DNA from: Nissolia schottii
Taxonomy: Eukaryota; Streptophyta; Magnoliopsida; Fabales; Fabaceae
Direction of reading: 5' to 3'
Length of the DNA stretch: 64,000 bases
Assembly (NCBI GenBank): GCA_003254905.1
Contig: QANU01013744.1
Location: 81,955 to 145,954 of the forward strand
In this document: one piece after another, positions 39,301-49,370 of the stretch
Layout: every line of letters begins with the position of its first letter
Position numbering within the stretch: the stretch's first letter is position 1
Made by a program: the position numbers and the translations under genes
Notes under the pieces: model-generated
Database searches by the model: none
Told to the model about the DNA's origin: nothing
Seen by the model: the letters and a program-made list of their open reading frames with translations, nothing else

Positions 39301-40500
39301 AGAGGATTGATACTACCATGGTGTCGCCTTCTTCAGTTAATTTCCTATCAGTCAACTGTATAATATCAGCATTTTGATTTTGTTTATGGTGTAAAAATTT
39401 GATTTTATGAAGTTTGCTCTTTTCTTATTTTTTTCTTCATATCTATAATTTAATTTGTATATTCATCTTTTATACAGAAAAATCCTTGATTTGTCTCATA
39501 TTAGTTTTCTTCCCTTTTCTTTTACCCATTTTACTTCTTGTTTTCATATAAATTTTCATTTTGGTTTTATCTTTAATGTAATTGTAAACTAATGTGTTAT
39601 CTCTGTGGCACAAATTGTGGCAGTTATGCAAGCAACTGACCCAGTTGATTTGTTGATCCTACCAGGTATTTCTCTGCCCACTTTTCTTATACCATTTAAT
39701 TACTTGCAGTATATGCTACAGATTTAGCATTGCAGTGTTTTGGTTATCTTTGCAGGCCTTGCATTTGACAAATGTGGAGGACGATTGGGCCGTAGTGGAG
39801 GGCAAGTGTGCATGTCAAATTTGGCGTCATAGTTGTCGATTGTTTATTGTGTTTACATGTTTTGTCAAAAGATGTTTCGTCGTAAACTCAGCAGTTTGGG
39901 ACTAAGCTTATTAGTTATTTTTCGGTTTTCAAAAACAAAATTTCCTTCTTACAAATTGCTAAATCCATTACAAAGTTATACAATAATAACAGCAGCCATT
40001 TGAGGGCTGGTTTGGTCGGGGGCTCTGTTCATCAAGAACATCATATATAGTAGAGGAGCTCTCTACGGTCTGAACATAGAGGCAAATATTATATAAACAA
40101 TATGATCTAGTTCTCACCATTTCATTTGTGTTTATTTCCACTGCTCATTTTTATGTTAAAACTTTTTGCAGTTACTATGATATGTTTCTTAAAAAATACC
40201 AAGAGCTCATTCAGAAGCAAAACTGGAAGCCACCCCTACTAGGTAAATTTTTTTTTTTAGCCTTCCTGCGTCTAGAGGAAATATGCCAGCTTCATGATAT
40301 TTTGATATCTTTTGAACTTTATTTCCCTAATTTTTTATTGTTGTTTTTTTTATTTGATTGCAGTTGCATTGTCATACTCTGTACAAATACTAGAGAATGA
40401 AAGAATACCTACCACTCCCTATGATGCTCCCGTTGATGCTCTTGTATCAGCGACTGGCTTCATACCCATTAGCCCGGTTGCATTCAAGTATTGTCACTGA
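36332..40500 (+). CDS. 5FCL: 5-formyltetrahydrofolate cyclo-ligase, mitochondrial (seven exons)
   Basis: ATP-dependent enzyme that turns 5-formyl-THF into 5,10-methenyl-THF, clearing a folate that inhibits serine hydroxymethyltransferase in plant mitochondria. Exons: 36332-36605, 37745-37885, 38544-38714, 39624-39665, 39756-39801, 40172-40242, 40364-40500; the joined frame is 293 residues. Residues 1 to about 55 are Arg/Ser/Thr-rich and acid-free at the start, fitting a transit peptide. The enzyme starts at LFQQKNSLRSKIR (66-78). Then ICGYISSDALREVDTS, LYLPRVEDKNSNMRML, NILEP, NPREDVMQATDPVDLLILPG, LAFDKCGGRLGRSGGYYD (the glycine-rich active-site loop, one glycine being serine) and VALSYSVQ. 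Intron 5 has a GC donor (GG/GCAAGT). Intron 1 holds a solo LTR. This is the only copy of three with exon 1, and I judge it the functional gene. Its 3' end faces the MCTP gene, 1.1 kb away. Confidence 0.93.
36798..37473 (-). mobile_element. Solo copia-like LTR in FCL intron 1, 676 bp
   Basis: On the minus strand it begins TGTTGGAAATAAAG, a typical copia LTR start; on the plus strand it begins TGTTGTCG and ends TTTCCAACA. Flanked by GTTAT at 36793-36797 and 37474-37478, a perfect 5-bp target duplication. It accounts for more than half of the 1139-nt intron 1. It is absent from units 2 and 3 because they start downstream of it. Confidence 0.85.
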
Positions 40501-41642
40501 GTATACAGCAGTCTTTATTTGACCTTGTATCAGAAATTGTCTTCTATTTTGATGAAAGGTTCAGTTATTTTTGCCTACATGCTTAAGGTTAGGTGTGATT
40601 TTTTAGGACGTACTCCCCTCCACGTTTGCCTTGATTATGATACTGAATGAACATGGTAAAGAATAAAAAGGGCTTTATTGAACCTTCGCTCACCTTTTGG
40701 ACGTTTTGAAGCATGATGGACAACACACTTACAGTGGCTTTACTCGTTGGTTACATTGGTTTAACTCATCACATAATATTGGTTGGTTGGGATAGTTAGA
40801 AGATTGAATATTCATTATTGATTTCTTTACAGCTTGACGATTTTCATGCATCTCTTCTATTGGTCATTAATGCCTTTTATTTTTTATACTCCCTCCATTT
40901 ATAATACTGATTCATGTTGAGTTATGCCCTAATATTAAGAAAATGAATGAAAAATCTCTTTCATTGGGTACTAAAAATATCCAAGTACTAAAAAGTTGGC
41001 ACATGCTTGATGCACCTAGGGAGTGGAGAAAATGAAAGTAAAAGAGAGAGAGTGATTTAATGGAGAATGTGTGTTTTGAATTGAACCTTTTGGAATTGGA
41101 TCCTCTAGAGTGAGATCTTTCACTTTAGGTTGAATTCATATAGTAATAATGAGTCTATCTTTTACTTTATGAATTTAATGATAAAATTATTCACTTTACA
41201 CTCTAAAATAAGAGATTTACTTTATAGGATCCTTGTCCGAACTTTTTATTATATTTTGTGATCTATGCTTGAAGTCACTTTTTAAGGTAACTCAAGGACG
41301 ACTCGTATGTATTCTTAGTGGCCAAATAAATAAAGTTATTCTCCCTTTCATGTGTGTGTAAATGTCTACTTAGTGTCACTGCCAAAAGAAACAAATAAAA
41401 AAGCGCGAACCCTGGGAAGCAAGGTGACGATCGGAATTGGTGGCATAACTTAGGTTGGGTTTTCTCCCAATTTTTAAGATTCACTTGTGTCTCTAGGGGG
41501 CTCACAATCCAGCAAAAACCAAGGCACTGAATGAATAAAGCTTTAGCAATCATCAGTCATTTTACCAACAGTATATCAATTTATGTTATTCCTTGTTATT
41601 AATAAACAAACCTTCTATGTCAAGGCATCCATAACCCAAAAT
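40501..41642. other. Convergent intergenic spacer FCL/MCTP, unit 1
   Basis: Holds the 3' UTRs of both genes. A Stowaway-like phrase (ACTCCCTCCATTTATAATACT) is at about 40890. At about 41090-41240 a small inverted pair (GGATCCTCTAGAGTGA and, on the other strand, GGATCCTATAAAGT) suggests a worn MITE. Both recur at matching places in units 2 and 3. No further gene. Confidence 0.5.
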
Positions 41643-43991
41643 TCATACCTTCATCAAGCTATCAACCCTACTTGGCAATCTTCGGAAGAAGCAAAGAGCT
41701 ACAGAGGGCAATTTGCTTCTGAACCATGGCGGTCTCAACAAGTACAACACGAACAGAGCCATCACAACCCGAATGGGCACAAAATAGGAAACAACAGCAG
41801 CAACTAAGCACAACACCATAAACAAGACAGTAGCCCGTGGATCTCTCCAATTTACCAGTGCTTGGAATCGTTCCAGTTGATCTGCCACATCTCCTAACAC
41901 AGATTGAAGCATTCCTAACACAGCTCTCAGCCTGTCATATCTCATCCTAACAATATCATTAGGAAGATCTGTAGGATAACTATCAAATACCCCGACAAGC
42001 AAATCACTGGTAAGTCCGTCAGCACCCCAAAGTGTGGTATCCACATGAGGGTACCTACAGGGTCGAAATCGATAGCGCCAAAGCCCCATAAATGCCATGC
42101 AGAAAAGAATGGTGGGAAGGATAAACTCAGGAAGCATGGCTAGCGCAAGAAATATGATCCAGAATAGTGCTGAATATACTGGCCTCTGCCAATCTCGGAT
42201 CGCTTTGAGAGACATTCCCATGACTACCGGACTAGAGAAGGAATCTCTTAGCCTAGAAAAGCTGGCAAAGACCATTCTTTTAGACCTAATTCTCAACATA
42301 TCAAGTTTAAGCATGAACCCCACAACCTCCTTGCCCAATGGTGGCTCTTCTATGCTCAGACTTGATGCCACCAAATTCTTGGCCTGGGGAATTAAGTAGT
42401 CTAGATCGCTGTAGGCCAAGGGATCCACAAAATGTATCCTGGGTAGCAGTGGCATTGTGTACATAAACAACATTTTAGTCGCATTGGAACATGAAAGCCT
42501 CATACACAATTGAAGCTCCCCCATTTTCTTGAGCCCACAGCTAAGAATCTGTAGAGGGTAAGACTGTGTGTAAACTCTATCAGATTCAAGCATGGACAAT
42601 CTGATTATAACTTTACCAAAACGGTAATCGGAAGCTACAGCATTCTCGGTGTTGTTCTCAACGATCCTATAGTTTCCAAAAACCCCAACAGTCACAATAG
42701 TGAAGAGATCATAAACTTCCCAATCGTATTGCTCGTTCCACTTTGGTGACAAGCTATCAACCACAGTACAAGTTTGACACCATTTCGGCCCATACTTTGC
42801 GACACAATACACATTAGTTGCACATTCTTCATTATCTTTTACCTTTTCTGGAGTAAGCAAATTGGCACCCAAGATTCCCATCTCAAGCACACCAATAGGA
42901 GGCTTCCAGAGCCTTGAGTCAGAGGGCCTAAAATCACTGCTATTCCTTCTGGTCTCATAAAACACATGGTACCCTCCATCAAACGAGACTCGTAGGCGAA
43001 TCCGAGGAACAAACCTTGTACTTGGTTTGTTATTATCACCTGCTTTTCCATAGTGGCTGTCAAGTTTGAACCACCTCGGAGTAACTGGTCTTTCGTCAGC
43101 TCGCTTCTCTATTGTAGCTAATGGAAATTCCACCATGGCCACAACAACCTCTCCGCGTCCCTCAACTCCATCTAAGACCGAAACCCACAATGAATTTACA
43201 AAGGGCTCTTTAACCACTAGCATCAAATCCTCATTCCAGAAAGGGTTGGAGAAGCTTCGAGTGGCACTGGGAGGAGCAACGCTTGTAAGTCGAGGAAGCT
43301 GGTTTCCCACTTGGACTTCGACAAAAAACCGAGGGAACCTCACCACTTTTGGACCTTGATGCCCTGGCATGATGTGTTCTGCTTCCAAAACTACAACTCT
43401 CAAATACCATAACTTTGGGGAATGATAGACCTTTGACTTGGTGAATCTAAGCCCATCAAAAGGCACATTTGTAGCCTCTGCAAATGCCTCATCATACTGA
43501 GTTCCAAACCATATTGATGCCATTAGTTCTCCAGTTCTAGCCTTGTCACCTGTCTTGTCCTCCATCATGTACCACCGTGGTACCAACTGACTATCCGCCG
43601 GTACTCTGCTAGGAACGTTGCACAAATCAAACCAAACTCGACCCACGTGACTTCCTTCACTGCTTTCTTTGACAATGATTTCCACTGTTGTTGATGATTG
43701 TATGCGTTCTTTTGAGAATGCAAAGAGTTGACCCCATTCTACATTGCTCAAGGAAGCCGGCTTTGTGATTCCACTGTAATTCCCAAGCTTCACCTCAGCA
43801 ACCAACTCAACCCCACCGTATGCTGCCATGTCTCGTGCTTTCACAACTCTGACATAAAGATATTGCATTTGCTCCACTAGATCATAGGATGAACTGGTTT
43901 TATCCTTATCCGAGGACTCACCTGCAAGTCGAGGCTTAGTATCACTGGGGTTTGGGTCCACAGAGTTTGAGTTGTTCTGATTCTGCTGCAT
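41643..43991 (-). CDS. MCTP/FTIP-like multiple C2 domain membrane protein, copy 1
   Basis: Single-exon gene of the multiple C2 domain and transmembrane region family (FT-INTERACTING PROTEIN, QUIRKY), which sit at ER-plasma membrane contacts and plasmodesmata. 782 residues from the ATG at 43991; an open frame extends upstream to 44018 without an ATG. Three C2 domains lie at about residues 40-160, 195-315 and 365-500, then a phosphoribosyltransferase C-terminal-type (PRT_C) region with two hydrophobic hairpins (about 605-645 and 720-760) around LERFQALVNWRDPRATVLF. The first C2 loop reads ARDMAAYGGVELVAEVKLGNY where calcium-binding relatives have DPYVEVKLGNY, so its acidic ligands are lost; the third is better kept (VYCVAKYGPKWCQT). 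Copies 2 and 3 have an extra upstream ATG that is ATT here. No stop or frameshift. Confidence 0.92.
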   Translation of the reverse strand: MQQNQNNSNSVDPNPSDTKPRLAGESSDKDKTSSSYDLVEQMQYLYVRVVKARDMAAYGGVELVAEVKLGNYSGITKPASLSNVEWGQLFAFSKERIQSSTTVEIIVKESSEGSHVGRVWFDLCNVPSRVPADSQLVPRWYMMEDKTGDKARTGELMASIWFGTQYDEAFAEATNVPFDGLRFTKSKVYHSPKLWYLRVVVLEAEHIMPGHQGPKVVRFPRFFVEVQVGNQLPRLTSVAPPSATRSFSNPFWNEDLMLVVKEPFVNSLWVSVLDGVEGRGEVVVAMVEFPLATIEKRADERPVTPRWFKLDSHYGKAGDNNKPSTRFVPRIRLRVSFDGGYHVFYETRRNSSDFRPSDSRLWKPPIGVLEMGILGANLLTPEKVKDNEECATNVYCVAKYGPKWCQTCTVVDSLSPKWNEQYDWEVYDLFTIVTVGVFGNYRIVENNTENAVASDYRFGKVIIRLSMLESDRVYTQSYPLQILSCGLKKMGELQLCMRLSCSNATKMLFMYTMPLLPRIHFVDPLAYSDLDYLIPQAKNLVASSLSIEEPPLGKEVVGFMLKLDMLRIRSKRMVFASFSRLRDSFSSPVVMGMSLKAIRDWQRPVYSALFWIIFLALAMLPEFILPTILFCMAFMGLWRYRFRPCRYPHVDTTLWGADGLTSDLLVGVFDSYPTDLPNDIVRMRYDRLRAVLGMLQSVLGDVADQLERFQALVNWRDPRATVLFMVLCLVAAVVSYFVPIRVVMALFVLYLLRPPWFRSKLPSVALCFFRRLPSRVDSLMKV

Positions 43992-44018
43992 TGGTTTGTT
44001 TTCAATCAAAGGTAACAA

Positions 44019-45494
44019 CTTTGTTGTTTGTGCCTAAACCTGGGCCTTCTGTATGCCTTTTAACACAGCTTCTTATCAGTACTATTATAGGTTGGTCTTC
44101 TGATGGCAAAGACGGTTAAAACTTAAAATTGATTTTGTGACCTCAACAATTATGCTCTTTTTTTCCTTCATTTGAGTATTATCATCAATTACTTTTGGGC
44201 AGTACATACTACATACCCTGCTATGTGTCCACAAATTTCTACACTACTGACCGCTGAGTCACATCTTGCTCTTTATTTCAGATGCCATGTGTTCACAAAG
44301 CAATTATCTTCCACTGGATCTCCAAAAGCATGGTCAAATGATGGTATAAATTGATTCACCGTGATCAAATCTGAATAAAGCATAAGAACAAAGCTCTTAA
44401 ATCTCTGCTACATATTAGCCTTTAATACAAATTTTAATCCGTATGAATTTAGACAGAAAAAAAGTGAAGACTAAAATAAACAAAATCTGCAGTTTTGGGC
44501 CAAGTAGAAAACTCAACATTACATGGACTCGACATGAGTTTTACATCATATTTCATCTTAAATTAGAATAAAAATCACAAGTTTTGTAAAAATATATACA
44601 TACCTTCCCTCAATCAACTACGTCCCTTTTAAGTCTTGAAAAATTATTAAACCTGGGATTTGAAACAAAATTGAAGCACCCTCTTGGTCTTGGGGCTCAA
44701 ATGATTTATTGTATGATTTGTATCTAATGAAACTGAATGAATATACACACATATAGACAGAGAGATAGAAGTGATAGCTGAATAGTTGACCTCAATTGAT
44801 GATTGATTGGTAAAGTGTCCAGAAGGGGAGCTTATATATACACCACTTGAGACTCTACTTCAGTCAACTAACTATACGAACAGGTTACTCAGACTCTAAA
44901 AAGATATAAACTAATTTTTTGTCATATACGAATTTACCGTTGGCAATTAAAAGTTTAGGAAATGGTATTTCAACAATAAAATTTAATAATCAAATTGGAT
45001 AATGTATAAAAATATAATAATATGTGAGTGCACATGGGTTCCACATAATTATTGTATTCTACATGTGCATTTAATGTTATTTTTTTTTATACATGGTTCA
45101 CTTTTGTTGTTCAACTAGAATTACCCTAAAATTTAAGGGGTGTTTTGGGTTTGATAAGTAATTATTTTAAAGTTAGCTTGTGTTTTTCAAATATTAAAAT
45201 AGGCATGTATTTTTAGATTTTTAATGATCATTTTTAAATATAAAGAACACATTTAACATATATTTATCAAACATTACTCCTACAATTTTTTGCTTAATAA
45301 AAGTTACTTTTTTTTTATTTTTTTATTAAACATTATTACTATAACATTTTGAGAGTAGTGTTTACAGAGCCAAGAAATTCAATACCAAACCAAGCCTTCC
45401 TTTTGTTACAAGTTACAACTAAATGCTGCTAGTGAATTATGATTAGTTTGGTACATGTTACAACTGTTATTTCTTTTGGGGGTGATTTTCTCAG
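44019..45494. other. MCTP copy 1 upstream region and unit junction
   Basis: Contains the likely MCTP promoter, a possible 5' UTR intron (minus-strand donor AAG/GTATGTATATA, exon ending about 44604) and AT-rich DNA up to the unit 1/unit 2 junction. No other gene. Confidence 0.5.
44831..44840 (-). promoter_or_regulatory. Candidate TATA box, MCTP copy 1
   Basis: The minus strand reads TATATATAAG, about 840 bp upstream of the start codon. A leader exon from about 44805 to 44604 followed by a GT donor would make this a core promoter with a spliced 5' UTR. Copy 2 keeps the same motif; copy 3 has a base change in it. Inference from sequence only. Confidence 0.45.
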
Positions 45495-48223
45495 ATGATG
45501 CTATTCAGCAAGCTGTTTTAGAAGCTCCATGGCTCAAGAGCAGTAGCAGTATATGTGGTTATATAAGCTCTGATGCTTTACAAGTAGATACATCAAGAGT
45601 TGTGTCAAATATCTTATCTAACCCTGCAACATGTATGTCAAATATACATAATGCAATAATCTAATACCCGTTCTGGCTTTTCCATTCTCAAATATTTTGC
45701 ATTTGGAAGAGTTTTTTCTTCCCCTTACTGCGAATTAGGTAGATTGGGTTATGAAATAGGTGCAGTTGCACCTTGATTATTTGTAATAAATATAATTTCT
45801 CTTTTCTTCTATTCTCTCTTGTTTTGATTTGGTATTGGGGTTCAGTATTTTTATGTCACACATGAATGTTTCAATCAGATAATGAACAAATATCAATGAT
45901 TAACAGAGCTTTAACATCAAGTAGTAATGAACTTGTCTGATCTATGTTTTCAATCCGTTTCCTATTTTTTAGGATTTTATGAAGAAAATAGTGAAAACAA
46001 GAAACAAACGTAGGCTTGTTTTCACTGTTTCCTTCACTAAATCATGAAAAGGATGAAACCAACTGAAAACAGGAAATAAAAAACAAAAAGCAAAAGGAAC
46101 AAATCAGGACATGTGCTAGTCAGGATACGATTCATTTACATTTGGGTTTGCTCTAATGTGTCAGCTATGCTACCATGAGTGGTAGATGCTAGATAACTAA
46201 AGTTTGAGTGAAAGTTCATTCTTGGGCAACCACATGTCATGTATGTGCTGTTACATCTTGGAGATTCTTACATCTCATTTTCGACTGAAGAGGGTCAGGG
46301 TCATATACAGATGAAGAAAAGACTTTATTTACCGCGTGTAGAGGACAAAAACAGCAACATGAGAATGCTTAAGATATCAAGTTATGATGATCTGGTTCTC
46401 AGCTCGATGAACATTTTGGAGCCAACTGTAGTCGATTGCAATGGGAATCCACGTGAAGATGGTATGGCCTATAAGTATCTTCTTGTAGCATGTTTTTTCA
46501 CTGTACAAATGCTTCTGTTTTTCTCTCTTTTTGAACAACATATTGGGAATTGTTATTGCAGAATGTTGGTAACATAATTCCTCTTAGCAGTGCTTCGCTT
46601 TGTGTTTGATAGTAATTTTGGGTTGCAACTAGGGTGATTATGCATTGTATGAGCATTAGTTATCTTTTCTCACAAGATTTGAGCGTATACTCTATACTGG
46701 CATGGATCAGGGACAAAACATGAGTTTGGCATTCGTGGTGGCCATTTCAGTTTTTAATGGAGGAAAAATTTTAAGAAATATCAGAAGAAACAGAACCATT
46801 GAATGGAGTGACCTTAGTCACTGTTAAGTCCCCTGATATTGATTCAAATTGTTATTAATTCCCTCTATACGGTACATGTAAGAAAGCTGTTAGGGGGAGA
46901 GGTGAGAGGGAATATAAGCAAGGAGGGGTGCTGAGGGGGATCATCTCAGAATAGGGAAGGAATTGGACTTGGGAGAGTTTCTAGGTCTCTTGAATAACTA
47001 GAACCTTTTGTGTTCTCTGAGTATGAATAATACACATGAAAAGGATTGATACTACCATGGTGTCGCCTTCTTCAGTTAATTTCCTATCAGTCAACTGTAT
47101 AATATCAACATTTTGATTTTGTTTATGGTGTACCTGAAAATTTGATTTTATGAAGTTAGCTCTTTTCTTATTTTTTCTTCTTATCTATAATTTTATTTGC
47201 ATATTCATCTTTTATACAGAAAAATCCTTGATTTGTCTCGTATTATTTAGTTTTCTTCCCTTTTCTTTTACCCATTTTGCTTCTTTTTTTCATATAAATT
47301 TTCATTTTGGTTTTATCTTTAATGTAATTGTAAAATAATGTGTTATCTCTGTGGCACAAATTGTGGCAGTTATGCAAGCAACTGACCCAGTTGATTTGTT
47401 GATCCTACCAGGTATTTCTCTGCCCACTTTTCTTATACCATTTAATTACTTGCAGCATATGCAACAGATTTAGCATTGCAATCTTTTGGTTATCTTTGCA
47501 GGCCTTGCATTTGACAAATGTGGAGGACGATTGGGCCGTAGTGGAGGGTAAGTGTGCATGTCAAATTTGGTGTCATAGTTGTCGATTGTTTATTGTGTTT
47601 ACATGTTTGGTCAAAAGATGTTTCGTTGTAAACTCAGCAGTTTGGGACTAAGCTTATTAGTTATTTTTCGGTTTTCAAAAACAAAATTTCCTTCTTATAA
47701 ATTGCTAAATCCATTACAAAGTTATACAATAATAACAGCAGCCATTTGAGGGCTGGTTTGGCCGGGGGCTCTGTTCATCAAGAACATCATATATAGTAGA
47801 TGAACTCTCTACAGTCTGAACATAGAGGCAAATATTATATAAACAATATGACCTAGTTCTCACCATTTCATTTGTGTTTATTTCCACCGCTCATTTTTAT
47901 GTTAAAACTTTTTGCAGTTACTATGATATGTTTCTTAAAAAATACCAAGAGCTCATTCAGAAGCAAAACTGGAAGCCGCCCCTACTACGTAAATTTTGAG
48001 GAAATATGCCAGCTTCATGATATTTTCATATCTTTTGAATTTTATTTCCCTACTTTTTTGTCGTTGTTTTTTTAATTTGATTGCAGTTGCACTGTCATAC
48101 TCTGTACAAATACTAGAGAATGAAAGAATACCTACCACTCCCTATGATGTTCCTGTTGATGCTGTTGTATCAGCGACTGGCTTCATACCCATTAGCCCTG
48201 TTGCATTCAAGTATTGTCACTGA
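45495..48223 (+). pseudogene. 5-FCL copy 2, lacking exon 1
   Basis: Exon equivalents: 45495-45632, 46291-46461, 47370-47411, 47502-47547, 47918-47988, 48087-48223. Exon 1 (transit peptide and first helix) is not present upstream, so the start codon is gone. Exon 2 has lost three bases (R-E of DALREVDT becomes Q). Its last base is T instead of G, which weakens the donor and would make a TAG stop when joined to exon 3. Exon 6 also ends in C rather than G. Intron 5 keeps a normal GT donor. The remaining exons are open, so decay is recent. Confidence 0.88.
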
Positions 48224-49370
48224 GTATACAGCAGTCTTTATTTGACCTTGTATCACAAATTGTCTTCTATTTTGATGAAAGGTTGAGTTATTTTTGCCTA
48301 CATGCTAAAGGTTAGGTGTGACTTTTTAGGACGTACCCCCCTCCACGTTTGCCTTGATTATGATACTGAATGAACATGGTAAAGAATAAAAAGGGCTTTA
48401 TTGAACCTTCGCTCACCTTTTGGACGTTTTGAAGCATGATGGACAACACACTTACAGTGGCTTTAGTTGTTGGTTACATTGGCTTAACTCATCTCATAAT
48501 ATTGGTCGGTTGGGATAGCTAGAAGATTGAACATTCATTATTAATTTCTTTACAGCTTGGCGATTTACATGCATCTCTTCTATTGGTCATTAATGCCTTT
48601 TATTTTTTATACTCCCTCCATTTTATAATACTAATTCATGTTGAGTTATGCATTAATATTAAGAAAATAAACGAAAATCTCGTTCATTGGGTACTAAAAA
48701 TATCGGAGAACTAATAAAGTTGGTACATGCTTGATGCACCTAGGGAGCGGAGTAAATGAAAGTAAAAGAGAGAGAGTAATTTAACGGAGAATGTTTGTTT
48801 TGAATTGAACTTTTTAAAATTGAATTCTATAGAGTGAGATCTTTTCGTTAAGATTGAATTAATAAAGTAATAATGAATCTCACATTTTAATTTATGAATT
48901 TAATGATAAAATTCTCCACTTTACACTTTAAAATAAGAGATTTCACTTTAGAATATTCTTGTCTGAAATTTTTATTATATTTTGTGATTTCTACTTGAAG
49001 TCACTTGTCAAGGTAACTCAAGGATGACTCGTATACTTAGTGGCCAAATAAATAAAGTTATTCTGTCATTCATTTATATATGTGTGTGTATGTAGATGTC
49101 TGCTTAGTGTCACTACCAAAAGAAACAAATAAAAAAGCGCGAAGCCTGGGAAGCAAGGTGACGATCGGAATTGGTGGCATAACTCAGGTCGGGTTTTCTC
49201 CCGATTTTTAAGATTCACTTGTGTGTCTAGGGGGGTCACAATCCAGAAAAAACCAAGGCAGGGAATGAATAAAGCTTTAGCAATCATCAGTCATTTCAAT
49301 TTATAATATTCCTTGTTATTAATAAACAAACATTCTATGTCAAGGAATCCATAACCCAAAGTTCATACCT
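48224..49370. other. Convergent intergenic spacer, unit 2
   Basis: Homologous to 40501-41642, with the same MITE-like remnants and small indels. No gene. Confidence 0.6.

Larger units (their letters stand above)
37722..45474. repeat. Tandem segmental duplication, unit 1
   Basis: Unit 1 of three direct repeats. It runs from just before FCL exon 2, through the convergent MCTP gene and its upstream region, to the junction with unit 2. The units match in introns and intergenic DNA at high identity with small indels, so the duplication is fairly recent. The junction near 45470-45478 joins the flank ...GTTATTTCTT to ...TTGGGGGTGATTTTCTCAG of FCL intron 1. Confidence 0.92.

Noticed and set aside
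41583..42399. Plus-strand frames overlapping the MCTP genes
   Set aside because: Antisense shadows, repeated in each copy only because the MCTP coding sequence is conserved.
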